This document shows positions 11,372 through 23,937 of a stretch of DNA of 64,000 nucleotides, piece after piece. Position numbers and translations under genes: made by a program. This stretch comes from Dryas octopetala (taxonomy: Eukaryota > Streptophyta > Magnoliopsida > Rosales > Rosaceae). Under the pieces are notes generated by a model. That model did not search any database and was not told where the DNA came from. It saw only the letters and a program-made list of their open reading frames with translations. Position 1 is the first letter of the stretch. Each line of letters begins with the position of its first letter. Location of the stretch: positions 3,660,501 to 3,724,500 of the forward strand of contig OY992839.1 in the NCBI GenBank assembly GCA_963921425.1, in the 5' to 3' direction.

Positions 11372-12059
11372 ATATATATATATATATATATATGTCGTTG
11401 TACATTTGTAATTGCTCACGTACATGCAGGAAAGCGAAATTTGTGGCTCTAGTTGATCTGGGGCCTCTGGGCCATGTTATGACTTATGAGCTAATGATTT
11501 TATCTTCTTATAGTCCTTCATAATTTTTGAATGAGAGTGTGGCTGATGAAAATTTATTATGTATAAATCGGTATATATACTTTTATTTGATGTAATAAAT
11601 CTACGTGCTATATAGTATTAAACAAATTTATAATGACACGATTTATATTTGTAAGGTCTTGTAGAGTATTATTAAATATCCACTTATATTATAACACATA
11701 ATTTTTTTTTATCAAATATTATAATACGTGAATTAACTATATTACATGTAACACTGTAATAGTATATTAATTATACAAAATAATTTTTGTGGTTGTAACG
11801 TAGTAGACGTGTAAGGAAATAATCCTCTTTCTTACCAAACAAATAAAACATGTTTTGCGAGTTTCTCATGTATATTTTGCATCGTGCTATGCAGGTATGT
11901 TTCTAGGTGTCCTTTCATTTGTCTATGTCTCTTTGACCATTTGAAAGTGAGTAACAAACTAACAACTAACAAGTTATATCTAGTAGCTATATATTTTTAT
12001 TTTGTTGCAAGATATTCTAAGTTTGAATTTTCTTCTTATACGTACGTTTGTTAATTTCC
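11372..12059. other. Intergenic, AT-rich
   Basis: No coding region is seen. From about 11870 the DNA resembles promoter sequence upstream of the other plus-strand P450 genes (a 'tttcatttgtctttgtc'-like phrase), and it leads into the truncated P450 relic. Confidence 0.5.
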
Positions 12060-12067
12060 TATAAATA
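12060..12067 (+). promoter_or_regulatory. TATA box of the truncated P450 relic
   Basis: TATAAATA lies 74 bp before the relic ATG at 12141, in DNA that matches the other P450 promoters. It is a better TATA match than the one in front of the intact gene at 13735. Whether it still drives a transcript is unknown. Confidence 0.45.
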
Positions 12068-12140
12068 CACATGGAAAACTATCAACTGATCTCTATCTAT
12101 AATTAATTACCACTCAATTAACTCTAGCTCCCACATTATC

Positions 12141-12188
12141 ATGGATCCAATTTCTTCAATCCAAATTATTGACACAATTTTAGCTTTG
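12141..12188 (+). pseudogene. CYP82 relic: promoter plus 16 codons
   Basis: The ATG is followed by 16 codons (MDPISSIQIIDTILAL) nearly identical to the start of the genes at 8055 and 13735. Similarity then ends abruptly after GCTTTG at 12188 and unrelated AT-rich DNA follows. The upstream 5' leader also matches. This is a third plus-strand CYP82 copy, reduced to promoter and leader peptide, lying between the two intact ones. Confidence 0.85.
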
Positions 12189-12936
12189 CACGTTAAATTT
12201 GTCGTTAACAACTTAAATGAGGTTGATATTTTGGATTAAATTGCTATCATACTAAAAGTATAGTATTGAAAATGTCAAAATTAAAAAAATAAGACTACAA
12301 TAGAAATTTGATGAAAATACAAGAACGAAAAGTGTCATTTGGCAAAAAAAAAATATTAAACGATAGTGACATTAATGAAATGATTGATATGGGTTAGAAT
12401 AATTGGGCGTTAGGTATATAAATTTAATTTATGGGTGGGCGGCCCTCTCTGATTCTTCAACTTTATAGATTTACTTAACCCAATAATATAGTTGGATAGT
12501 TGCGGATGTTTATTTTTTTATTTTTTGGCCAAGGGATAGTCGCGAATGTTAAATTAAGATAAAAAGCCACAAAAAAGAGGGGTAAAGTTAATCTAGGATT
12601 AAAAAATTTCGGACTGTTCTAGGACAATTCTGCATGATTGCATGTCCTCACATGATGCACACCTTTAATTTCAGAGTTGTGACGGCTGAAGGGTACAATT
12701 TATAAGACGACTCCTAAAATTTGGGTGGTGTAAATGCAAAACATGCAAGCTAGAAAGCGATTGTGGCTCTAGCTGCATATGGCCATGATTTTTCTACCTG
12801 ATTGCATGGCTAAGATTTGTCTAGCCGTGATATTTCTCGTTGACTTTTCTAGCCATGATTTTTCTAGCTGATTATGTGGTCATGATTTTTCTAGTCCTAA
12901 GCTATGAGCAAATCAGCTAATGATTTTAGGAAAATA
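12189..12936. other. Intergenic with a short degenerate repeat
   Basis: No gene is seen. At about 12785-12895 the phrase 'catgatttttctagc' recurs four times in varied form with spacing near 22-45 bp, a small decayed tandem repeat. The rest is AT-rich. Confidence 0.5.
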
Positions 12937-13090
12937 TTTGGGTATTTAATTTTGTGTATTAATTTGATACTCATCATCAATCACATGAGTTTATGATGGA
13001 GTCCACCATCTTTTCTTTCATGATAAACCTCATCATGAGTTCATGTGATTGGTAATGAGTATAAAGTGATACTCAAAATTAAGTACCAAA
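12937..13090. mobile_element. Small hairpin MITE
   Basis: About 55 bp at each end pair as inverted repeats: the left end 'tttgggtatttaattttg' and the right end 'caaaattaagtaccaaa', with an inner pair around 'aatcacatgagtt' and 'gttcatgtgatt'. The 154-bp unit would fold almost completely into a hairpin. No ORF. Confidence 0.7.
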
Positions 13091-13230
13091 CAGTGTCCAC
13101 GATTTTGTCGTTAATAAATTTTGACAAATGGAACTATGATACGTATGAACGTACTAGACACATACTGTAAGGTAATAGTTTCAATTCTCATGTATATTTT
13201 GTATATATTATGCGCATATTTTTTTGGAAA

Positions 13231-13432
13231 AATTATTGTATGTGACTGTAACACCACATGATATAATGACGTGGTGTTACCAATCTACTAAAATTATAAC
13301 GCGTTGACGATTTTAAGGGTTTTTTTTCTTCTAGATTTTAGGGTTTTAAAAATTAATTATTATATACGTGTTATAATTTGAGTGATTTGGTAACACCATG
13401 TCATCATACCACACGGTCACAGACAATAATTG
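13231..13432. mobile_element. MITE with TIRs containing a CACGTGGTGTTAC-like core
   Basis: The left arm 'aattattgtatgtgactg' plus the following 'taacaccacatgatat' is matched in reverse by 'ggtaacaccatgtcatcat' plus 'tcacagacaataatt' on the right. Length is about 200 bp with an AT-rich centre. One arm of a related copy is recognisable at about 35625-35735. Confidence 0.65.
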
Positions 13433-13653
13433 TCCTTTCATTGGTCTCTCTATTTCAATTCGACTATTTGAAATCTCTGAAATGATATAATATAAGTAAC
13501 TAGTTATTAATTTAATAATTATTTTGTACTTATTAAAAATAATTTAAAGTTCAGATTAGGCCGGGTAGGTATAAGATTTAATTCCTTAAATGTAACCAAA
13601 AAAGAGAGTTTAAAATTCAGATTCCCTTTATTTAGTACGTTTTTATTATTCCC

Positions 13654-13660
13654 TTAAATA
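13654..13660 (+). promoter_or_regulatory. TATA-like box of the P450 gene at 13735
   Basis: TTAAATA lies about 75 bp before the ATG, at the position where the relic copy has TATAAATA. The match is weaker, which could mean altered promoter strength relative to the paralogues. Confidence 0.4.
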
Positions 13661-13734
13661 CGCATGCATTTAACCAATCTTGCATACAAGCACATTATCG
13701 CCACCCAATTAACTCTCCCACACCAGACACCACC

Positions 13735-15932
13735 ATGAATCCAATTTATCCATTCCAAATCCTTGACACAATCTTAGCTTTGTTGGTTCTCTACGCTGCC
13801 CTGAGAATCACAGCCTACGCTAAGAAGACCATCACCAACAACACAAAGAGCACCAAATTACCAGTCCCTCAACCCTTAGGGTCATGGCCTTTCATAGGGC
13901 ACCTCCCTCTTCTAGGGGGTACTACTCAAGACCCAATTGCCCTAATCCTCGGAGCCATTGCCGACAAACACGGACCAATCTACTCCCTCAAACTCGGCCG
14001 CCACCAAATTATAGTCCTGAGTTCTTGCGAGCTCGTAAAAGAATGCTTCACTCAAAACGACAGAGTTTTCGCCACACGACCGAGCATAGCAGCCGGAAAG
14101 TACTTGGGCTACAACAACGCCGTATTCGCCCTCGCGCCTTACGGACAGTACTGGCGCGAGGTCCGGAAGTTGGCCACTCTAGAGCTTCTCTCGACCCACC
14201 GGGTCGAGATGTTCAGCCACGTTCGAGTCTCAGAAGTGGACTCGTTTGTCAAAATTTTGTTCTCCCTCTGCACCAAGAAGAATATGGGTCCCATTTCAGT
14301 GCATGTGAGTGAGTTGTTAGAGCAGTTGACGTTCAATATTAACGTGAGGCTGATTTCTGGGAAGAGATTTTCAAGCGGTCAATATAAGGAGAAGAAGAGC
14401 GAGGCTTGCCGTTTTGAAACTGCGATAAAAGAGGCATTGCATCTGTGTGGGGTTTTTGTGTGGTCGGATGCGTTGCCCTGCCTTGAGTGGCTGGATCACG
14501 TGTTTGGGCACGTGAGTTCCATGAAAAGGTGTTTTAAGGAGCTTGACTCTGTGCTTGCGAACTGGCTTGAAGAACATCGTGGAAGAAGATTCGAGGGCAA
14601 AAATGTTGGGGTTGAGAGTGACTTGATGGATGTAATGGTATCCAAGTTTGAAGAGGACGATGTAATTTGTGGGCATAGCCGTGATAATGTCATCAAAGCA
14701 ACAGCACTGGTAAGTTAATTTGGTGTAATATCTATTAATTATTTTGAGTTTAAGTATTCCTACTATATTTACTAACCAAGTAATGCTACATGGTTCACAT
14801 TAATTTGTGGACCACATCATAAATGTATACATACATCTATTAGCTCTTAGACAATCTTACTAACAATTATATAAATGAGTCTTACTTCTATTAGATATTA
14901 CTAATCACACCTCTTACATTTGCAAATTTATGTGGAGTCTGTGGGATTTATTGGCCCCACATAACAAAATATCTTCTACTAATTTGCCTACCTCTTGGTA
15001 TTTTTCTTAAGATGAAGAAAAATATTCGATGAAATGCCTCAATAAAGCTAAAGTTGGAAGCAGAGTTGTATTTTTCTGCCTCTATAAAAAGAAAAAAAAA
15101 ATAAAAATGTTTGCCAGTGGTTTACATGACTCACATGAAATTGGTATATGTAAGTGGAGTTTTATCTTTATTAGAGATGTGAAGAGATGTGATGGAATAG
15201 TGTGAGTGAATGTGGTAAATGTTTGATTGTAATCAACGAATAATGCAAGTTGTATCTCTAATTTTGTTCATAGACATGATTTGTTTTCTTTCCTTTTGGC
15301 AGGTCCTAATCCTAACTGGTACGGAAAGCACATCTGTTACACTAACATGGACCCTCTCCCTACTCCTCAACAACCCAAGAGTCCTAAAGGCAGCTCAACA
15401 AGAGCTGGACACCAATATAGGAAGAGACAGATGGGTCCAAGAATCGGACCTCAACAACCTCAAATACCTCCAAGCCATTGTCAAAGAAACCCTACGCTTA
15501 TACCCACCAGGCCCGATAACGGGCCTGCGTGAGGCCACAGAAGATTGCCATCTCGGTGGCTACCACGTACCCAAGGGCACTCGTTTACTCGTCAATATAT
15601 GGAAGTTGCAGCGTGACCCTAATGTTTGGTCAAAGCCGTATGAGTTCCAACCCGAAAGGTTCATGACGACCCATGAGGACATGGATTTCAAAGGCCAAAA
15701 TTTCAAGTACATTCCATTTAGTTCGGGAAGAAGGTCGTGCCCTGGTATGACTCTTGGGCTGCATGTGATTCAATTGGTTTTGGCTCGGATGCTCCAGGGG
15801 TTTGATATGAAGAGAGAAAATGATAAGGCAGTGGATATGCGTGAAGGGTTGGGCCTGGCTCTGCCTAAGGCAAGCCCACTGGAAGTTGTGCTAGCCCCAC
15901 GTCTTCCTCTGCAGCTCTATCAATGCCTTTAA
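13735..15932 (+). CDS. Cytochrome P450, CYP82 family, tandem copy 2
   Basis: Exons 13735-14709 and 15303-15932 join in phase 0 for a 534-residue protein. It shares the anchor, hinge (LPVPQPLGSWPFIGHLPLL), GTEST I-helix, ETLR, FQPERF and FSSGRRSCPG with the gene at 8034 and differs mostly in scattered residues of exon 1 (substrate-recognition regions) and around residues 180-240. The intron (593 bp) is longer than that of copy 1 (235 bp). All key residues are present, so it is probably active. The pair plus the relic show repeated local duplication, a pattern usual for P450s of specialised metabolism. Confidence 0.95.
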
Positions 15933-16840
15933 ACAACTTATTGCTTGTGACAACTTGAAGGTTTTTGCTATGGAAGACATTACCTTCACATTAATATGAT
16001 TCTAATTAAATTAGAATTAATTAATAATGTGACCATCAGCAAGATTGTAGTGAAATGATGGTTGGTGGCTGTATGATGTATCTACTTTCCAAATGTTATG
16101 GAATAGTACTTTACTTAAATAATCACATGAGCGCCATATTATTCAAATATATCACTTATAACATAGTCGGCAGTGCCAAGAAGAACATATTTTCTATTCA
16201 ATTAGCTTATATGATTATGATATGATGCGACAATTAACACTTAGTTTTTCTTTATTAAACAATTTTGGAAGATGAGAATTCAAACTTCAAACATCAAGTG
16301 TAAGGATAAATGCTTTTAATCACTATAATTACAAGCTCTGACAACACTTAATATGCATTTATTACATTATTATCATATTATAAGCACTGTTATTTAACGC
16401 ATCAATAGCTAATAGTGATAGAAAGAATACAGTTGTTGGATAGTCTAGTTGGAAATACCGTTGAATTACCCACAATTCACCCAAGTTTAATCCCCCTCTC
16501 CCAACTCCAAAAAAAAAAATAGTGCTAGAAAATATGATCTCTAGCATTAATGTAAAAAAACTAATTAAAACTAGGATTAAATCGAAAAGTGTGAGATCGT
16601 TTTAGAGGGTGGGCAGTGATTAAATAATTAGGTCAGACAAAAAAAAAAATTATTGGGTGAAAATAGCAACTACTTATTGGTAGGCCCATTAGATAACCCG
16701 GTTCAACAAAAATGGGCCGAACTCTGAATCTAAACGTTTCAGAGTCCAACTTCTACCTCCCCTTAAAAACTGAAAATCTGGAACGATCAAGTAATTGACA
16801 GGTAGGGGAACTCAGACACCTTGAAATCTCTGAGCAAAAC
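15933..16840. other. Intergenic between P450 and cyclin C
   Basis: This contains the P450 3' flank and the cyclin C promoter and 5' leader. I see only AT-rich sequence and short poly-A runs, with no clear TATA box and no coding feature. Confidence 0.5.
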
Positions 16841-19800
16841 ATGGCTGCCAATTTCTGGACCTCGTCCCACTTGTATGTTTTTCAAACCCAATATTTTAAT
16901 CCATGTTTCTGATTTTTGTTGTTCGTTTGTTTTTCCTTGTTTTTGATTATGGGGTTGTGTTTGTGTTACCCAGCAAACAGCTTTTGGACCAGGAAGATGT
17001 GGATGTGGTGTTGCCACTTGATAAAGAGAAGGGCATCACTCTTGAAGACTTCAAGCTCATAAAGATGCATATGGCCAACTGTATTTTCTTTATCTCTCTC
17101 ACGGGCTTTTTTTGGTTTTGGTTTCATATTATGTTTCTAGTTTGATTGCTATGATTTGTGTTCTTGTTTTTTCTTTGATTATTTGTTTTTTCACTTTCAG
17201 TGAAATCTATGGGTAGCTGAACATGTTTGATTGGAAAGCATTATAAATGTTAACAGGATTCCACCATCTAGATTGCCTAAATGAGGAATGAAATCTACAA
17301 ATGAGACTTAATCAATGACATGTGCTTGTGTGTGTTGGTGCTCTACTATATATTCATTTTCCTTTAGAAGTTGTTATATGGAGCTTTGGCTTCTTACCAT
17401 CTTACGAAGTAGTTTGTTGTGTGGATTTTCTTTGTTGATAGCGATGCTATATTGTATAACTTATGTTTTGCATGCCTGCTTTATTATAAATTAATGTTTC
17501 TTTTGGTTCTTTTCCCTTTTCCCTTCTTTCAGATATATCAAAATTGGCACAACATGTGAAAGTGAGACAAAGGTTCATCTAATTACTTAATCTACTTAAC
17601 AAAGAGTAGGGAAATTCTTAATTCACTTCTGCCTATATAGCTGATCTCTTATCTACTGGTTAATTTTTCAGGGTTGTAGCTACTGCAGTTACATATATGA
17701 GACGTGTTTACACCAGGTATATTAACTAATTATCCAATGGTGGGAGAAAAGTGCTCACCAGACACTCGTGGTTTATTCCTTAATTGATTTTATGGTATTT
17801 TCTCTTAGTGTCTTGAAGTTGTTCAACCCTAAAACCTGCATTTCATGTTTGAGTTCATATGTATCATGTTTATCACATTTGTTCAGCTTAGCCACATTTT
17901 TGGGCCTCTTTACTGATTTATCACTCAAGTTCGTTTTAATTTTGGCAGAATAAATAACTACTAAACTAGGCATATCCTCAAATCAAGACCCAATCATGAT
18001 CACACATGTCTATTGTTTGTTTCTGTCTTCATGTGTATATAGTGCACACTTATTAATACATGGTGTTAAGATGTGTATTTGAACATTCCTTATTCCCAAT
18101 CATATTCTCAATTCTTATCCCCCAAACAAATTCTATGACACATATGCTTATGCATACATACGGGTGTTCAATTGTTCTCATGTGTTTTGATATGGGGTTC
18201 TCAACCCAAATTTGTACAGCTATTGCTGACATTCCTCTCTCTGTGCATGGGTTAGTAATCTATTGTTGTAGGATTTTGAAGTCTAGACGTTGCTTCCCTT
18301 GCAAAGCATAACTTCTATTTCTTGCTTCAGGAAGAGTATGTCCGAGTATGATCCACGTCTTGTGGCTCCAACCTGCTTGTACCTGGCATCAAAAGCAGAA
18401 GAAAGCACAGTGCAGGCTAAACTTCTCGTATTTTACATCAAAAAATTATGTAATCACTTGTTACTGAACATAATAGATTACTTCTCCAAATTTTATTATG
18501 ATTTATTTATTGGCATTCTATATATCGTGTGATGCACTGACAATGTACCACTTTTCTGGTATAGATTCTGATGAAAAGTATAGATATGAGATTAGATATG
18601 AGATCAAAGACATACTTGAAATGGAAATGAAGATTTTAGAAGCTATCAACTATTATCTAGTTATATACCATCCTTACCGTGCATTGTCTCAGTAAGTATT
18701 GTGTCTAACAATTTTGATGAGTCAGATAGTTGTAGAGATAAATCTTTGTTGCTCTGCTTAGTTGTCACATTTTTTAAGCTCAAACTACAGTTTTTTTTTC
18801 CTTTTATTTCCCTCCATTGTTTTACTTTTGAATCTTTCAGTTCCTGAAGAACATGAGTGTTTGGTTTCACCATATGACTTCAAATATGTATCACAATCCA
18901 GTTTAGTGTCATAATTTTAGCATATTCTGGATATCCAACTCTTAGTTGTAATATTGTAGACCTAGATATCCATATGTACCTCAACTGTTATGTTTGATTC
19001 CGGTGATGCCATAAATGTTCTTTATGCATGGCTCTTCTGGGAACCTATCTTATCTCTTCTGTATATAAGATTCTTATAAAAAGTTATGCTCCAATTCTTT
19101 CCAGGTTGCTTCAGGATGCAGGCTTGAATGATATAAATATGACTCAATTAACTTGGTAAGAGCCCAATCTATCAAGTGGTTAATTTTCTAAATTTGTAAT
19201 ATATATCTACTGCTTATCTAAGTGCTATTTTATTTCTATTATTATAATGATAATAATATTTATCATTATTGGTTTGTCCATATTCCCTAAAGCAGGCTGT
19301 TCAATCATTTCATACAGTCCGTATAAAATAGATTGTTATATGTTTATTGCAAATGTGCCAATTTTAGTTAGGGTGAGGCATAGGCAGAAAGCCCATGGCC
19401 CTATCCATGTTATTTCAGGCAAAGTCTTTAGGGCTCTGCATTTTGTTGAGGAGCATTGTCTAAAAGAAAATGTTTCCCAATTGAATGTGAGACTTGCTAT
19501 AGACATACAGGAATTTTTTTTTTTTTTTATATTTTTTTTCCGTGTATGTTCAGGCCTCAACACAATTTGCTTTAGTGTTTCAGATAGGTGAATTTTGTAT
19601 ATGAGCAGTTTTACCTTCTTTAAAAAAACTTAAAACATAAGATAACCTTGACATTTGATACACACAGGGGAATTGTGAATGACACGTACAAGATGGACCT
19701 TGCACTGGTACATCCTCCACACCTGATTGCTTTAGCTTGCATATACATTGCTAGTGTACTCAGAGAGAAAGATACCACCGCATGGTTTGAAGAACTCCGT

Positions 19801-20631
19801 GTGGATATGAATGTGGTGAGTCTTCCAATCTTACATTCGATGTTTCTGCATCCTTTCATTATGATTATGTATAAAAAGAGAACAAGACATTTATCTGTTT
19901 ACATATGACATGTTCTCTGTGTAAGGCGAATTTGGTACAACATTTGATTAAAATGCTGATTTGATTTAAAATCAGTCTATGTATTGGCTAAGTAATAGTA
20001 TCAGGGCCCTCACTTGATATTTGGAGCATTAATGTAGTATTGGGAACTACTGTATAAATTTAGAGGAAGAAAGAAAATAGACTATTTCAATCCAGTATAC
20101 ATTGGCAATATAACATGTAGAATTATGTATAGCATCTTAAGAAAATGCATTTAGAGGTTCCATTTTTATTTGAGCACCTTCTGGCCTTCATAGAGTTCTT
20201 ACGTGGATTTACAATTAAGACAAGACAAAAGTACAAAACCATAATGAGTAGAAGTTTGGTTTTCCTAGAGAATGCCCGAACTTTTTGTTTGGTTTGGTGG
20301 GAAAGAACACAATTTTCTTGTGATATTTGACATGCAAATTAGACAGTAATAGCATCTAGTATTTGTGTTTCATTTTCTAATGCTAACTTAAACCTTGTGA
20401 ATGACAACCACATCACTTCATCCTGCTTGTTGCATATGCAATTCATGAGGTTTAGATTAACAATTAAGTCAATTCCTAAAGTTCTGTGCTTGTAACAAGT
20501 GCATGACGTATTGCATATTTTGACAGGTTAAGAACATATCAATGGAGATATTAGATTTCTATGAAAGCCACAGGATGATCTCTGAGGAGAGGTTTAGTGC
20601 TGCTCTCAACAAGCTGGCCTACAAATCATAG
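16841..20631 (+). CDS. CYCC1: Cyclin C (CYCC1), Mediator kinase-module cyclin
   Basis: Nine exons with consistent phases: 16841-16872, 16974-17080, 17533-17572, 17672-17716, 18331-18449, 18565-18691, 19105-19155, 19668-19815, 20527-20631, giving 257 residues, the normal plant length. The protein begins MAANFWTSSHLKQLLDQEDV and contains the two cyclin folds. Recognisable conserved stretches include VATAVTYMRRVYTR, EYDPRLVAPTCLYLASKAEE, ILEMEMKILEA, and WGIVNDTYKMDL. Cyclin C pairs with CDK8 (CDKE in plants) in the Mediator kinase module and regulates RNA polymerase II transcription in the nucleus. An oddity is a 12-bp tandem duplication at 18582-18605, which makes RYEI appear twice where other cyclin C proteins that I remember have it once. 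Intron 4 (17717-18330) is the second longest after intron 8. Confidence 0.95.
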
Positions 20632-21029
20632 ATGCCTGGGCTGGTTAATCATCAATGCATGAAGTAAATGGTCATTGTGTTGCAGTAATGTAACTATCAG
20701 TATATGTTTCATAGTCACCCTTTTGGGAGAGCAACGATGTCATAGAAAACTTCCTCTTTAGGTGGCATACTTTGTTAACATGTACTACTAATATGTTTTC
20801 AAGAACATTTTGAGTCACAAGGGGTTTTACTCTGGCATGATTAGTACAATAGTTCTACAAAAATTACTCATCTCAGATCCACTGGCAAAACTCAGATCAT
20901 CATCCCAGAGTAATACAGATAAAAATGCCAACATAAAGACAAATGTGGTATCATATCACTCCTCCAAGAACTTGGGATCTTGAGAATCATTCATGTCTCT
21001 CAATGGTTGTATACAAGAATTTCTCGTAT

Positions 21030-21710
21030 TTAGCTTTGTTGCTTCTTCGCCTGCTTCCTCGCTTGCTTCTCTGTAATTACACCATGCGCAAATTATTATA
21101 TTTATTATAAAAGTCCATTTTTTTAGATAGGAAGAAATGGAAGTGAATTGGGCACCTAGTTTCCTCTTAGCTTCAGATTTTGCAAAGAATTCCTTCCATT
21201 CATCTGTTAATACGAAAACTGGGTCATCATCATCCTCTTCCTCTTCTAACACACCCTGTGTCTGCTCCTGCAACACCCTGTTACCAAGCACCAACCAACA
21301 ATCTGGATGGTGAAGTTGAAAACGAAGCTAAAAGCAAAAAGAAAATACAACAATGTCGAAGCAAAGAAGATGAAGTAAGCGAACAAATAACGAGGAAGTT
21401 GAAGCTACACTTACTGGGGAGTTGGGGTGGGATCGTACGATTCTTTGTACCCAGAAGTCTCCGAATTCGAACCGGTTGGCAAAGGAACCGCAGCAGCAGG
21501 TTCTAGGTTTTGAGGAAAGGAAGCAAAATTGTGGGGTTGATGGTGGTGGCGGTTGAAGGGGATGTAGTGGTGATGGTGGTGGTGGTGGTGGTGGCGGCGA
21601 GGGCAGAGGAAAAAGGGGTGGTGATGTTGGTGGTGGTGGTGGTGGAAATGGTGATGGGGATGGTGGAGTAAGCATGGCCTCAATGGCCTGCATCCAAGCG
21701 GAGGATCCAT
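21030..21710 (-). CDS. Small His-rich plant protein of unknown function
   Basis: Three exons, 21710-21415, 21277-21156 and 21070-21030, join with correct phases to a 152-residue protein. The N-terminal third is dominated by histidine runs encoded by a GGT/GAT-rich microsatellite; the middle has ETSGYKESYDPTPTP; then comes an acidic block (EEEEDDDD), the well-formed segment DPVFVLTDEWKEFFAKSEAK, and a basic tail (RKQAKKQQS). The segment after the acidic block looks conserved and helical; I do not recognise a named family. Low complexity in exon 1 makes the reading frame there harder to judge, but only this frame splices into exon 2 in phase. The gene is tail-to-tail with cyclin C, about 400 bp apart. 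Confidence 0.75.
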
Positions 21711-21879
21711 GGGTTTGTTTGGAGATTGATGGGCAATTATAGATGTGAAATCAAGTTTTTTAAGATCCCAAGATCCGAACTAGATATGGGTTGGGCAATG
21801 GGCTGGGGCCAATTTGGCCCAACTTAATATTTTCCATTTTTTTTTTTGACTAACCAAAGAGAAAAACTAACATTGACAA

Positions 21880-22110
21880 CCTTTAATACACCCTAATCTC
21901 ATAATATCTTTTTAGTAATTTTACACTTACCACATATTTATATCACAATTTCATACCATTTTACATGACATTCATACATTGGACACTACAAATTAAAAAA
22001 TAAAACCTAAAAAAGAAAAAAGAAATACCCTCCCAGTAAAATAATGACACATCAGATGTGATACAAATGTGAAAAAAAAAATGTAGGACAACTAGTATTT
22101 GACATCTTGC
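21880..22110. repeat. Dispersed repeat, copy 1
   Basis: The stretch with 'ttacatgacattcatacattggacac', then an A-rich part, then 'aatgtgaaaaaaaaaatgtaggacaact' recurs at 22585-22745 and, more diverged, at 48815-48990. Size and dispersal suggest a MITE family, although clean inverted ends were not identified. Confidence 0.6.
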
Positions 22111-22584
22111 CATAATATCTGAAGTAAAGTTTAGTTCCCAAATCTTGGTACAATTGTTCGTTCCCAATTTAGCAATCATATTTGCCGTCGAATTAGCTTC
22201 TTGGTAAGTATACCAAAAAAAAAAAAAAAAATCTCTTAAAATGAGTTTATAAGATGTAAAATATCGGTCATCCAAGATTCCACTCTTCATGGTATAGGCA
22301 CTCTTTGAGAATTCTTTTAAAATATATAGCAATCATAATATTTTCCAATTTTTTTTTTTCATACTCGGGAAATTCTTTTCAAGTTTTTTATTTTTCCCAT
22401 AAAATTTTTTTTATTTAAATTTTCGACAGTTGATTAATTTGAGATATAAAATTGCCACTAAAGACTTTTAGGTTTTAATTTCTGATTTTAGACTCAAAAC
22501 ATTGATTTGAGAATTAAAAACCTAAAATCTAAGTCATAAATAATATTGGATCCCATCAATTGATTGGCCAAAACAACATAGGTA

Positions 22585-22745
22585 ATTGCATGTTATACCA
22601 TCTTACATAACATTCATACATTGGACACTAAAAATTAAAAAATAAAACTTAAAAAAGAAAAAGTAAATACCCTTCTAGTCAAGTAATAACACATCAAGTG
22701 TGAAACAAATGTGAAAAAAAAAATGTAAGACAACTAGCATTATTG
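22585..22745. repeat. Dispersed repeat, copy 2
   Basis: Same orientation and about 70-80% alike by eye to 21950-22100, beginning at 'cttacataacattcatac' and ending at 'gtaagacaactagc'. Confidence 0.6.
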
Positions 22746-23316
22746 TTTATATAATCCTTGAGTCTTAAAAAAAAAAAAAAAAAAAAAAAACTCTCTTAGA
22801 TCCTTTGGAATATAATCTATGTACAAATACAAATATACAATGGTTTCCCTTAACCTTTGACGACCACTAGAATATCAATAAACTTTATAACATACAAGGA
22901 CCACATTGACCATAAAAGGAGTAGAACCAAAGTAGAGATCCAGGATATGCGGTTGGTGGGAGTGCCAATTTCTTCGTTGGGTAGTGGGTTGTTGAGGAAT
23001 AAGAACCTCACTAATCTTTTGGTACCAATCTTTCATTTCTATTCAAAACGATGTAATTTCAAAAGTGTAATATTTTGGATTCAAAGTTTGGTAATAACAA
23101 TTCATATTAGACAAATAATTACAAAAAAAAAAAAAAAAATTTTTTTAGACATAAACACAACCTCAATACAACCAACCGGGAATCGGATCCGGATTTAGAC
23201 CCGGTTGGTGAAAGGTACCACTCCATACGAACGCCATATCCCCAACTGGGCCAACTCCCATCCTTTGGTGGTCTGACTTCGAAGCGTCAAATGTACTTTC
23301 TTTTCTAATCACTCGT

Positions 23317-23325
23317 CTATATAAT
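23317..23325 (+). promoter_or_regulatory. Probable TATA box of GTP cyclohydrolase I
   Basis: CTATATAAT sits about 610 bp before the ATG. The region after it (23350-23937) is pyrimidine-rich and free of strong coding signal, which fits a long 5' leader. No alternative TATA lies closer to the ATG. Confidence 0.4.
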
Positions 23326-23937
23326 ATGATATGACAGAAGAGAACAGAGCACACAACAGGGATAACGAAATAGAGAGAGTACCGTGTGGTGTGGTTACCA
23401 ACCCAGGTCCTCCGGTCCCGTACAAAAACAGCCCCATCCCAATCTCACAGCCCCTTCTCATGTGGGCAATTGGGTCCCACATTCCGATGAGAGATTCCTA
23501 AATCCTTAGAAGGGAAGATCCACACATTCCAAGATCAAAGGCAACCCTACGTTTCCTTTCTCACATCCCCTTAGCCTCCTCCTCTCTTTTTAGCCTTTCC
23601 ATTCTTTTTCTCTTCTCCATAGCTAAGCTACTCCTCTCTGTTTCTGTCGCTTGAGCGTTTTGTTATGTGTTAAATTTTAATCTCGGTACCTGGGATTATT
23701 GCTTTTGCTATTTTGGTGTTCTGGGCAGCTCTGGTTTTGAGTATTCTTGTTGATTCCTTGGAAGATTTGGTTTTTATTCTCTGTGACCCATCTCTCTTTT
23801 GCTCTTGTTCTTCAAGTTGGCACCTTGGGTCTTCATTAGTTTCCTGATTTGAACGCTGTGTCTTTGGTTGTTGAGATTCGTGGTTTGATTTTGGGATCTG
23901 GGTCGGTGCTGTTTTTGGCTTTTGTGGTTGTCTGTCA

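Larger units (their letters stand above)
21711..23316. other. Intergenic with dispersed repeats
   Basis: This holds two copies of one dispersed repeat (see 21880-22110 and 22585-22745), several poly-A/poly-T tracts, and the far promoter of GTP cyclohydrolase. No gene is seen. Confidence 0.5.

Noticed and set aside
21328-21693. Alternative minus-strand Pro-rich ORF overlapping the His-rich protein
   Set aside because: It does not splice in phase into the next exon, whereas the His-rich frame does.
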